A stretch of 35,073 nucleotides of DNA from Bacteroidales bacterium (lineage in GTDB: Bacteria > Bacteroidota > Bacteroidia > Bacteroidales > JAGOPY01). The stretch is from contig JAHYJL010000010.1 in NCBI GenBank assembly GCA_019429045.1, positions 1 to 35,073 of the forward strand, given 5' to 3'. Under the pieces are notes generated by a model that did no database searches, was not told the origin of the DNA, and saw only the letters and a program-made list of their open reading frames with translations. This document shows, one piece after another, positions 24,260 through 35,073 of this stretch; within the stretch, counting starts at the first letter, position 1, and the number at the start of each line of letters is the position of its first letter. The position numbers and the translations under genes were made by a program.

Positions 24260-26635
24260 GTGATTAAATTTCTGTTATACTGCTCAAAAATATCATTTGC
24301 AACGATAGTTTTCCTGATGTTTCTTTCAGCTTGCAGCACGCAGCGGATTCTTCAGGACAATGAATTTCTTTTAATAAAAAACTCGATCAAGTTTGAAGGC
24401 AAAAATCCCGGAATAAACCGCGACGCACTATATTTAATTGCCAATCCCCGGCCTAACAGTAAATTTCTGGGGATAGCCCGTATCAAGCTATCTATGTATA
24501 ATCTTGGGACCCGTGGAAAAACTGAAAGCAAATTCAGTACCTGGCTCAGGGAAAAAGTGGGTGAACAGCCGGCCATATACGATTCGGCAAGTGCGATCAG
24601 TTCTTCATTTGAGATGAAGCAATATCTTTCTAAAGTTGGTTATTTCAATGCGGAAGTAAGCTTTTCAACAAGACGCCTGAAAAAGCATAAAGTCCATGTG
24701 GATTATTTAGTCATCCCCTCCACTCCATACATATTGAGCATAGTAAATTATGATATCAGCGACAGCCTGATTAAGCATTTCATTGACTTGAGCAAGACAG
24801 AGAAAAAAATCACTTCCGGTATTGTTTATAATGCATTTGAGCTGGACAGGGAGCGTGACCGGTTAACAGCCATCCTTAACAATAACGGTTATTATTATTT
24901 CCGGAAAGATCATATCTTCTATGAGATTGACAGTACACTGGGGAATAAAAAAATGAAACTTGATTTGAAAATCAGATCCTTACAAACCCCTTCGCTATCT
25001 GAACCATGGAAGATGGAGCAAAAAGAACACAAACAATACTTTATCCGCAATGTCTATATCCGGTCGGATTATGAAGCCATAACACCGGTTTCATCTCCAT
25101 CAGATACTCTTAGGTTCACTATATCTGACCGAAGGGGTATCAGAGACCCGTATGATTATTATATCATCCACACCAGCGATTTGAAGATAAGGCCTCTTAC
25201 CATCGCGCAATCTGTTTTTATCAAATCAGGCGAACCATATCGTCAGATTGACATAAATAGAACACGTTCCAGGATCAACGAACTGGGATCTTATATCCAT
25301 GCTAACATTCGGTTCAGGGATGTGACAATAGCCGATACCTCGAAAACAGGAACGCTCGATTGTAATATAGAATTGATCAGAAGAAAGCTACATTCATTTA
25401 CTGTTGAAACAGAAGCCACTAATTCAGGCGGACGTCCCGGCATCGGTCTGAATTTTACTTACCAGAATAACAATATTTTCAGAGGTGCGGAAATCTTCCG
25501 GATCAAAGCCAGGGGTGCCCTTGAAGCCCAAAAATTGTTTGGTGGCGATGCTGAGTATGCATCCAACTTACCATTCTTTAATACGATAGAAGCCGGTTTG
25601 GAGGCTACCGTTATCTTTCCCCGCTTCCTGATACCTGTCAGACAGGATAGGTTCCCTAAATATTTCAAGCCAAAGACTACCCTGAGCCTTGGCTTCGGTT
25701 ATGAAAACAGGCCAGAATATCACCGGTGGCTGAACAATCTCTCTTTCGGATATGACTGGAAAGAATCGGACAGGAAGCGGCACCAGATATTTCCATTTGA
25801 CTGGAGTTTGATAAATGTCAATCTTACACCTGAGTTTCAGCAAATCATTGATGATGAACCTAACGACCGTATTAAATACCAGTATTCTGATAATTTTATC
25901 ACAGCCATTCGCTATACATTTACTTATAACACGCAGGATATCAGGAAGATGCAAGACTTCTTCTATTTCCGTGGAAATCTCGAAACAGCGGGGAACCTTC
26001 TAAGGGCAGGTGCCGGGATTTTTGAAGCTAAGACAGACACGCTGGGGAATTATGTTTTTTTCGGTATTCCGTTTTCACAATATGCCAAGATTGATTTCGA
26101 TTTCAGGTTTTTCAATATCATTTCCCGGAACAATTCTGTGGCTTACCGGCTGTTTATGGGCGCAGGCGTCCCATACGGAAATGCCAGTGCCCTGCCGCTG
26201 GAGAAAGGTTTCTATGCCGGCGGTTCAAACGGGATGCGCGGATGGCCATACCGTCTGCTTGGCCCGGGCTCATATAATGATCCTGGTAATTCATTTGACA
26301 GGATGGGTGATATACAGCTTGAGGCAAACCTTGAATACAGGTTCGCAGTATACAGATTTATAAAAAGTGCGCTTTTCGCCGATTTTGGAAACATATGGCT
26401 CTTAAAAGAAGATAATTCTTACCAGGGCGGCGAATTTAAATTCGGCAGATTTTATAAAGAATTTGCCATAGATGTCGGATTGGGAGTCAGGCTTGATTTC
26501 AATTTTTTCATACTGCGTGTCGACTTTGCCATCCCATTGCGGGATCCTGCACAACCCGCAGGCTCCCGATGGGTAATCGATAAATGGCAGTTTTCGGATA
26601 TAATCATCAATTTCGGCATCGGATATCCATTCTGA
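24260..26635 (+). CDS. tamL: TamL-type lipoprotein outer-membrane assembly factor (BamA/TamA superfamily)
   Basis: I choose GTG 24260 as start because the earlier TTG lies inside the promoter; this gives 791 residues with a lipoprotein signal ending LMFLSAC (Cys the likely lipidated residue). Residues about 30-370 contain POTRA-like repeats; about 375-791 form a 16-strand Omp85 barrel, with FYAGGSNGMRGWPYR (the conserved lid-loop RG motif) and a final strand ending GYPF. TamL replaces TamA in Bacteroidota and works with TamB in envelope homeostasis. A tamB-like gene usually follows; here a small OMP-type gene does, so tamB is elsewhere. Confidence 0.9.
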   Translation: MIKFLLYCSKISFATIVFLMFLSACSTQRILQDNEFLLIKNSIKFEGKNPGINRDALYLIANPRPNSKFLGIARIKLSMYNLGTRGKTESKFSTWLREKVGEQPAIYDSASAISSSFEMKQYLSKVGYFNAEVSFSTRRLKKHKVHVDYLVIPSTPYILSIVNYDISDSLIKHFIDLSKTEKKITSGIVYNAFELDRERDRLTAILNNNGYYYFRKDHIFYEIDSTLGNKKMKLDLKIRSLQTPSLSEPWKMEQKEHKQYFIRNVYIRSDYEAITPVSSPSDTLRFTISDRRGIRDPYDYYIIHTSDLKIRPLTIAQSVFIKSGEPYRQIDINRTRSRINELGSYIHANIRFRDVTIADTSKTGTLDCNIELIRRKLHSFTVETEATNSGGRPGIGLNFTYQNNNIFRGAEIFRIKARGALEAQKLFGGDAEYASNLPFFNTIEAGLEATVIFPRFLIPVRQDRFPKYFKPKTTLSLGFGYENRPEYHRWLNNLSFGYDWKESDRKRHQIFPFDWSLINVNLTPEFQQIIDDEPNDRIKYQYSDNFITAIRYTFTYNTQDIRKMQDFFYFRGNLETAGNLLRAGAGIFEAKTDTLGNYVFFGIPFSQYAKIDFDFRFFNIISRNNSVAYRLFMGAGVPYGNASALPLEKGFYAGGSNGMRGWPYRLLGPGSYNDPGNSFDRMGDIQLEANLEYRFAVYRFIKSALFADFGNIWLLKEDNSYQGGEFKFGRFYKEFAIDVGLGVRLDFNFFILRVDFAIPLRDPAQPAGSRWVIDKWQFSDIIINFGIGYPF

Positions 26636-26728
26636 AAATGTTGGCTGTTCAAGCTGGTACACTATTTATTTTGGAATTTGCCTGTAACAAAATCATATCT
26701 GAAACGTTTATGTGACTAAAGAAAACTT

Positions 26729-27331
26729 ATGAAAAAGATTGCTATTATTAGTCTGCTGTCAATGCTCACGGCAAGTGCATCAATTGCCCAGCAAACAAAG
26801 TTATATGGTTCTACATCCATGGAAATGATCTTTTCCTTTGCCGACATTGAAAACCAGGGATACGACCAGGGAAATATTATGCGATGGGCGCCGGTTATCA
26901 ATCCACAGGTAATGGTCAATGCCGATTTTGGTAATGTCTTTGGATTGTTTTCCGGTCTTGCTATCCGAAATGTAGGTTTCATTTACGAAAACCCGCTGGA
27001 CGGCAACAAATACAAATATCGTACTTATAACGCAGGTATACCGGCAGGTTTCAAACTAGGGAAACTGGATAAGTTCTTTGTTTTTGGAGGATATGAAATC
27101 GAATTTCCCTTTGCTTACAAGGAAAAGCAATTTGTAGATGGAGTAAAGGAGGATAAATTCACGGTTTGGTTTTCCGATCGCGTTGAACCGGTGCAGCATT
27201 CGCTGCTGGCCGGCATCCAGTTCCCATACGGTATAGCAGTTAAGGTCAAGTATTATCTCACCAATTTTCATCATCGTGACTTCACAGCTACAGGCGCTGA
27301 TGGGAATGTGAAGCCATACGATTTCTCATAG
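26729..27331 (+). CDS. Small outer-membrane beta-barrel-type protein, cut by an in-frame amber codon
   Basis: 200 residues before the TAG at 27329, with a signal peptide ending SIAQQ. Alternating beta pattern with Gly/Tyr/Phe pairs (VFGLFSGLAIRNVGFIYENP, FVFGGYEIEFPFAY) suggests a small barrel. The same frame continues past the TAG for 29 sense codons to the next stop at 27419-27421, encoding NVFYFSLSFYPFKNWK and more, a typical last beta strand with terminal aromatic residues. So the gene probably once ended at 27421 and now either lacks its last strand or the TAG is an error or is read through. No family assigned. The spacing to tamL (93 bp) leaves cotranscription possible. Confidence 0.75.
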   Translation: MKKIAIISLLSMLTASASIAQQTKLYGSTSMEMIFSFADIENQGYDQGNIMRWAPVINPQVMVNADFGNVFGLFSGLAIRNVGFIYENPLDGNKYKYRTYNAGIPAGFKLGKLDKFFVFGGYEIEFPFAYKEKQFVDGVKEDKFTVWFSDRVEPVQHSLLAGIQFPYGIAVKVKYYLTNFHHRDFTATGADGNVKPYDFS

Positions 27332-27421
27332 AATGTGTTCTATTTCTCATTGTCCTTTTACCCGTTCAAAAACTGGAAAGCCTACGAACCGAAAAATATC
27401 AGCAAGATTGACCTGCGTTAG
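27332..27421 (+). pseudogene. In-frame 3' remnant of the barrel gene after the amber codon
   Basis: Thirty codons, last one TAG, in the same frame as the gene before. The strand pattern FYFSLSFYPF (aromatic and hydrophobic residues alternating) is what an outer-membrane C-terminal strand needs. A one-base change AAG to TAG would explain the break. Confidence 0.6.
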
Positions 27422-27432
27422 GGTTCCAGGAA

Positions 27433-28512
27433 CTAAAGCTTTCTTTTACATTTTATCAGCGTATGGCTGACCCCGATATGATCGATTGATTCTTCAATGT
27501 TGAGCCCGGACGATTCAATTAATTTGAAAAAATCGGATGAATGATACATCCGGCTATTGCCGTTTGCGAGACAGGTAAAATAGAGGGAGGTGGCATTCAG
27601 ACTATAGGATGACGCTTCATATTTCTGCCTGTCCCAGAAGAGTTCCAAAACATATAATGTACCTTCCGTCGTCATTGCTTTTACGGCACGCTCAAGAATG
27701 CTTAATATTTGCTCTTCGGAGAAGCAGTCCAGGAACTGGCTCATCCAGATGGCATCACACCCATGCGGAAATTCATCATGTACATTCAGCATGTCGGCCT
27801 GGTGGAAATCCACCCTTTCCTGCAATCCATGCTCCCGGATATTCTTTTCAGCTGCCTTTAGCGTGTCCGGTAAATCAACAATAGTGACATGCAGGCCTGG
27901 AATAGTAGTAACACACTGGATAGCAAATCTCCCTGTATTACCCCCGACATCCATGAGATTTTTATGGTTTCCCCTGACTATTTCCGGTATTATTTCGGGG
28001 AAAGCCAGATCGGAATAGAAGTGATCGAATGCAAACCAGCTCTTTTTAACTTTTTCCGGTAAAAACTGTAATCCGGGATAGATGGTTTCCCATTCGCCGA
28101 ATATCTTTAACCCCTCTGGTTTACCGCTTCGTATCGAGTCCTCCAGGGAGAAGAATGGCATGTAGCAAACGTCGTGGATAAAATCCATGTTGACACGCGT
28201 CATTTGGTCGCTCAAAATGAAATAGCCGGTCTTTGTCAGGATATATTTCCCATTGCGTATCATTACAATACCCATGCTCAGGCCTGCATCCAGCAAAACA
28301 CTAACACCATAGACTGAAATCCCCAGGGTATGAGCTACCTCTTCAGAGGAAACCCCTACAGCACCTTTATCACTGACCAGCTGCAATATCCCCAGTTTAC
28401 ACAACGCCCTGGCTGCCTGGAACATAACCGGTCCGAAAGCAATCTTCTGGGCCTCAGTCTTGGCTGAAAATGCCGATCGCTTGTCATTTCCAAAATCTTC
28501 TTTGGTGTTCAT
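27433..28512 (-). CDS. Class I SAM-dependent methyltransferase with N-terminal winged-helix domain
   Basis: 359 residues from ATG 28512 (a TTG 18 bp upstream is less likely). An N-terminal dimerisation/winged-helix domain (about 20-100, with VAHTLGISVYGVSVLLDAGLSMG) precedes a Rossmann methyltransferase: motif I NLMDVGGNTGRFA, motif II VTIVDLPDTL, an HQADMLN strand, DAIWMSQFLDCFSEEQ, and RAVKAMTTEGTLYVLELFW. This architecture is that of small-molecule O-methyltransferases acting on phenolic or polyene substrates; the substrate is unknown. No biosynthetic partner is adjacent, so linkage to pigment clusters is only a possibility. It converges with the small OMP gene. Confidence 0.9.
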   Translation of the reverse strand: MNTKEDFGNDKRSAFSAKTEAQKIAFGPVMFQAARALCKLGILQLVSDKGAVGVSSEEVAHTLGISVYGVSVLLDAGLSMGIVMIRNGKYILTKTGYFILSDQMTRVNMDFIHDVCYMPFFSLEDSIRSGKPEGLKIFGEWETIYPGLQFLPEKVKKSWFAFDHFYSDLAFPEIIPEIVRGNHKNLMDVGGNTGRFAIQCVTTIPGLHVTIVDLPDTLKAAEKNIREHGLQERVDFHQADMLNVHDEFPHGCDAIWMSQFLDCFSEEQILSILERAVKAMTTEGTLYVLELFWDRQKYEASSYSLNATSLYFTCLANGNSRMYHSSDFFKLIESSGLNIEESIDHIGVSHTLIKCKRKL

Positions 28513-28616
28513 CGAATGATAAGAATTCAATAATAACTCAATCTATCAAAGACGCAAAGTAAAGCAAAGAAATCCAAATCATCAACACTGATGAATTTCA
28601 ATGGTTATTTATCTCT

Positions 28617-28624
28617 TATTTTTG
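28617..28624 (+). promoter_or_regulatory. -7 box (TATTTTTG) for the GH2/GH20 operon
   Basis: TATTTTTG matches TAnnTTTG exactly, 66 bp before ATG 28690, leaving a leader of about 58 nt. A TTTC at about 28596-28599 sits near the -33 position. Confidence 0.6.
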
Positions 28625-28647
28625 CAGGCAATGTTAATGTACACTGA

Positions 28648-31884
<3,237 letters not shown>

Positions 31885-31897
31885 TTTAAATCTGTTG

Positions 31898-34267
31898 ATG
31901 ATGACCAGAATATTATCTTTCCTCTTATTGACATTTGTCCTCGCAACCGGATGTTCAGACCGTCAGACTCAGAAAGAACCGCCTGACATCATCCCCAGGC
32001 CGGCTAACATGACTGTTAAAAAGGGGTCGTTCAGGATCAGCCCCCAAACAACCATATGGATATCAATTGCAGGGACCCACATGGAAATGGTTGCAGAGGG
32101 ATTGAGCCAGACTCTTTCACGTCTGACCGGTGAAGAAATTCCTGTGGGACTGCTGGATGGCAAGCCTCCGAAAAATTCCGTCCTGCTCGCCATTGATAAT
32201 ACCATTGCCAGGGATTTCGGCCAGGAGGGATATATTTTATCGGTCACCCCTTCCAATATCATCATTACTGCGGCAGAGCCAATGGGGCTGTTCTATGGAA
32301 TCCAGACCATTTACCAGCTTATGCCTGTTGAAATTTTCAGCCAGGAGCAAGATCTTGTGAAGGGAAACCTCACAATTCCTTGTGTGGAGATAACGGATTT
32401 ACCCACTTTTTCGTGGCGTGGGATGCACCTGGACGTTTCACGGCATTTTTTCCCGAAGGAGTTCATTAAGAAATATATTGATCTGATTGCCTTGCACAAA
32501 ATGAATGTGTTTCACTGGCACCTGACCGATGACAATGGCTGGCGGATTGAAATCAAGAAATACCCTTTACTGACCGAAGTGGCAGCCTGGCGTGCCGACC
32601 GTGAAGGCATTTCATGGAACAAAAGGGCCCCGGCAAGGCTTGATGAGCCGGCCACTTATGGTGGGTTCTACACGCAGGACGATATCCGCGAAATTGTTCA
32701 ATATGCCGCCGAACGTTTCATCACCGTTGTGCCTGAAATAGAGATGCCCGGGCATACCAGCGAGGTGTTTTCAGCATATCCGGAATTTTCATGCAGCGGA
32801 AAAAGGATTCCTGTCCAGACAGGTGGCTATTGGCCCAATACCGATATCTTTTGCGCCGGAAAAGACGAGACTTTTAATTTCCTGGAAGATGTACTGGATG
32901 AAGTTTTGCAATTATTCCCCTCGCCTTTTATCCATATCGGCGGAGATGAGGCGGATAAGACAAACTGGAAAACCTGCCGGGAATGCCAGGCCAGGATGAA
33001 AAATGAGGGATTGGGAAATGCAGATGAGTTGCAAAGCTATTTCATCAAAAGGATCGGCCTGTACCTGGAATCCAAAGGGAGGCGGCTGATCGGATGGGAT
33101 GAGATCATGGAAGGCGGACTGCCCCGGGGCGCTGTGGTGATGTCATGGCGTGGTTTTGAAGGCGGTATTGAAGCGGCACAGAAAGGTCATATGGTCGTCA
33201 TGTGCCCTACTTCTCACTGTTACTTCGATTATTACCAGGCCGATCCCGATTTTCAGCCGGAGGCGATCGGCGGCCTGACCACACTCCGGAAAGTATATGA
33301 TTTCCGCCCGGCGCCCGAAGAACTCAACCAGTTCCAGGCCCGTAATATTCTGGGAGCCCAGGGCAATGTGTGGACGGAATATATAGCGACATCTACCCAT
33401 GCTGAATACATGGCATTGCCCAGAATGACAGCCCTGGCCGAAGTTCTCTGGACACCCCAGCATTTGCTCAACTGGCAGGATTTCAGAGAACGCCTGCAAA
33501 CTCAGTTCCAGCGGTTTGATCATATGGGTGTGAATTATTTTCCAGGATCAGGAAAAGTCGAAATTAATACACTCACCGATCCGGATAATAAAGCATTTTC
33601 CTTTACCCTTGAAGCCGAGGCTTATGATACGGAAATCTTTTATACACTTGACGGTAAGGAACCTGGAAAAAATTCCTTTCCCTATACCAAACCTGTCAAT
33701 ATTCAACATAATGCCACATTGAAGGCTATAGCTTACAAAAATGGGAAGGCGCTTGAAAAACCTGCTGTTTACGAGCTGAATTACCACGGTGGTTTGGGAT
33801 TGCCAATCACTTATCGATCAAGATACAGTCAGCGTTACCCGGCAAAGGGAGCCCATTCACTTTTCGATGGCCTGAAAGGATCATTGCGGCACAACGACGG
33901 TTTCTGGCAGGGCTACCACGGCAACAACATGGATGTTGTCATCCGGATTGATCAAGCTTTTGATATAAATTCCGTGAGCACTACTTTTTTACAGGACCAG
34001 GGCAAATGGATATTTTATCCGTCACAGGTGAATTATTATTTTTCTGAAGATGGCGTCAGTTTCAAGGGAATCGGAGGTGTCAAACGGAAGCCCTTAACCC
34101 CCGATGACATAGTGATGAGCAACGATTATACCATCAGGCTGCAGCGCCCGCTGAAGGTGAATTACCTGCGAATCGAAGCCATCAACATCGGGGTGTGTCC
34201 CGACTGGCATCCCGGCAATGGCGGAAAAGCATGGATTTTCGCCGATGAAATCATTATAAATCAATAA
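31898..34267 (+). CDS. Glycoside hydrolase family 20 beta-N-acetylhexosaminidase, lipoprotein
   Basis: 789 residues from ATG 31898; this yields a lipoprotein signal ending LATGC with Asp-containing +2 region (CSDRQ). An N-terminal GH20b domain (about 35-150) precedes the (beta/alpha)8 catalytic domain starting SWRGMHLDVSRHFF; HWHLTDDNGWR is the sugar-binding motif, and the catalytic pair Asp350-Glu351 is in HIGGDEADK. C-terminal: a chitobiase-type beta domain (YTLDGKEP) and a discoidin-like domain to the end. It cleaves terminal beta-GlcNAc or beta-GalNAc, using the N-acetyl group as nucleophile. It may be exposed on the cell surface. Together with the GH2 it would trim galactose-HexNAc chains. 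Confidence 0.95.
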   Translation: MMTRILSFLLLTFVLATGCSDRQTQKEPPDIIPRPANMTVKKGSFRISPQTTIWISIAGTHMEMVAEGLSQTLSRLTGEEIPVGLLDGKPPKNSVLLAIDNTIARDFGQEGYILSVTPSNIIITAAEPMGLFYGIQTIYQLMPVEIFSQEQDLVKGNLTIPCVEITDLPTFSWRGMHLDVSRHFFPKEFIKKYIDLIALHKMNVFHWHLTDDNGWRIEIKKYPLLTEVAAWRADREGISWNKRAPARLDEPATYGGFYTQDDIREIVQYAAERFITVVPEIEMPGHTSEVFSAYPEFSCSGKRIPVQTGGYWPNTDIFCAGKDETFNFLEDVLDEVLQLFPSPFIHIGGDEADKTNWKTCRECQARMKNEGLGNADELQSYFIKRIGLYLESKGRRLIGWDEIMEGGLPRGAVVMSWRGFEGGIEAAQKGHMVVMCPTSHCYFDYYQADPDFQPEAIGGLTTLRKVYDFRPAPEELNQFQARNILGAQGNVWTEYIATSTHAEYMALPRMTALAEVLWTPQHLLNWQDFRERLQTQFQRFDHMGVNYFPGSGKVEINTLTDPDNKAFSFTLEAEAYDTEIFYTLDGKEPGKNSFPYTKPVNIQHNATLKAIAYKNGKALEKPAVYELNYHGGLGLPITYRSRYSQRYPAKGAHSLFDGLKGSLRHNDGFWQGYHGNNMDVVIRIDQAFDINSVSTTFLQDQGKWIFYPSQVNYYFSEDGVSFKGIGGVKRKPLTPDDIVMSNDYTIRLQRPLKVNYLRIEAINIGVCPDWHPGNGGKAWIFADEIIINQ

Positions 34268-34268
34268 G

Positions 34269-35073
34269 ATGAAATTATTTGAAAATTATTCGTTTTACAA
34301 GTTACTGCCCCTGCTATTATTATTTGTTGCATCAATAAATCTGAAAAGCTATTCGCAACCTGACAGGAATACCTATCATGCCATTTCACGCCTGGATTAT
34401 TACACTGACGAAAAGACGGGTGAAATTGCTGTTTATATCCCAGAAAGCAAGGCGGAAATGGAGATCGCCATCGACCTGGTTTTTGAATTCCAATTTATTA
34501 ACAGAAGGTACCCGGTTGTACCCAGGGGTATCTCCTCAGTCCCGTTTTCATTGGAATTACTCCGTGTTGGCAATAATGAGGTCACGGTTTCTTTTTATGA
34601 AGATGAAAAATGGGTTGACAGCCGGAAGGTGAATGTGGAAATCAAGCCTGTCTCGATCAATGCAGTAAAAAGGGACAGGGCCACGGGTTGCCTTGCGCAG
34701 GGGGAAGAGCGAATTTTTCCTGTGGGCTTAAACTGTGAATGGCCTGTCAGCTCAATAAAATTAGCGGAGTATTCGAGCAATGGGCTGAAAATGATATCCC
34801 CGGATTGGAAAGCGGGCAGAAAAGGCAGAAAAGAGAGGATCAGGTTCATGAACCAGTGTGCAGCGTTGGGCATCTGGATAAATTATGATCTGTCAGCATT
34901 GGCCGGCAGCAGCATATCAGAACGTGACCAGGAGAAGAAGCTGAAAGCTTTGCAAAAAGAGTTGGCATTATTTCGTGATCACCCGGCCCTGCTGAGCTGG
35001 ATGATTCCCGGCAGCAGGGAAAACGAAAACATGTCAGTCGTTTATTATACTTTGATCAAAGAAACGGATCCCT
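34269..35073 (+). CDS. Exported protein of probable glycan-degradation role, N-terminal part (3' end outside window)
   Basis: Starts at ATG 34269, one base after the GH20 stop, and stays open to the edge of the window (268 codons). A signal peptide (LLPLLLLFVASINLKSYSQ) precedes a beta-rich stretch (residues about 35-130) and then an alpha/beta region with CAALGIWINYDLSALAG and FRDHPALLSWMI. The last phrase resembles the HPALLxWYI strand of TIM-barrel glycoside hydrolases, but the usual (A/G)DEP after it is replaced by PGSREN. It is cotranscribed with the hydrolases. Family not assigned because the catalytic half is missing. Confidence 0.75.
   Translation, partial: MKLFENYSFYKLLPLLLLFVASINLKSYSQPDRNTYHAISRLDYYTDEKTGEIAVYIPESKAEMEIAIDLVFEFQFINRRYPVVPRGISSVPFSLELLRVGNNEVTVSFYEDEKWVDSRKVNVEIKPVSINAVKRDRATGCLAQGEERIFPVGLNCEWPVSSIKLAEYSSNGLKMISPDWKAGRKGRKERIRFMNQCAALGIWINYDLSALAGSSISERDQEKKLKALQKELALFRDHPALLSWMIPGSRENENMSVVYYTLIKETDP

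Overview
This window comes from a member of the Bacteroidota, probably an environmental relative of the Bacteroidales/Marinilabiliales; rank below phylum is inference. The evidence is a type IX secretion plug protein (DUF5103), a TamL-type lipoprotein BamA homologue, a Fibrobacter-succinogenes-major-paralogous domain, and several promoters with the phylum-specific -7 box TAnnTTTG. No CRISPR array, rRNA gene or complete insertion sequence was seen.

Layout. Positions 1-3830 are an RHS polymorphic-toxin locus: the 3' end of an rhs gene with its variable tip and a small membrane partner gene, then a headless second tip (core fragment repeated at 223-416 and 1736-1929) with its own membrane partner gene. 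Each module is followed by one copy of a hairpin-rich 235-bp repeat. Next come an ORF6N/PLD-like gene (-) and the T9SS plug gene (+). Positions 14080-6382 (-) hold eight genes joined almost throughout by stop/start overlaps: alpha/alpha-toroid protein, amino-acid-type adenylation enzyme, carrier protein, GNAT, AAC(3)-like acetyltransferase, polysaccharide deacetylase, FemAB-like transferase and MacB-type permease. dnaX (+) follows divergently, then a large M16 peptidase (-), a 163-bp MITE-like element, tRNA-Val(TAC) (-) with a textbook promoter, and a 1336-residue secreted protein with twelve Fn3-like repeats (-). A PlsC-like acyltransferase (-) and tamL (+) share a divergent promoter region. 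A small outer-membrane-type protein with an in-frame amber codon and a methyltransferase (-) follow. The window closes with a (+) glycan-degradation operon: GH2 beta-galactosidase, GH20 beta-hexosaminidase lipoprotein and a truncated secreted protein.

How the genes work together. The most system-like block is the 14080-6382 operon. It combines adenylation and a carrier protein (chemistry like DltA/DltC, without DltB or DltD) with three acyl/aminoacyl transferase folds, a deacetylase that could expose acceptor amines, and a membrane permease. I infer a cell-envelope glycan or peptide tailoring pathway with an unknown product. The RHS locus looks like a tip-exchange locus with one active and one stored tip. 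The GH2/GH20 pair would release beta-galactose and beta-HexNAc residues from host- or algal-type glycans.
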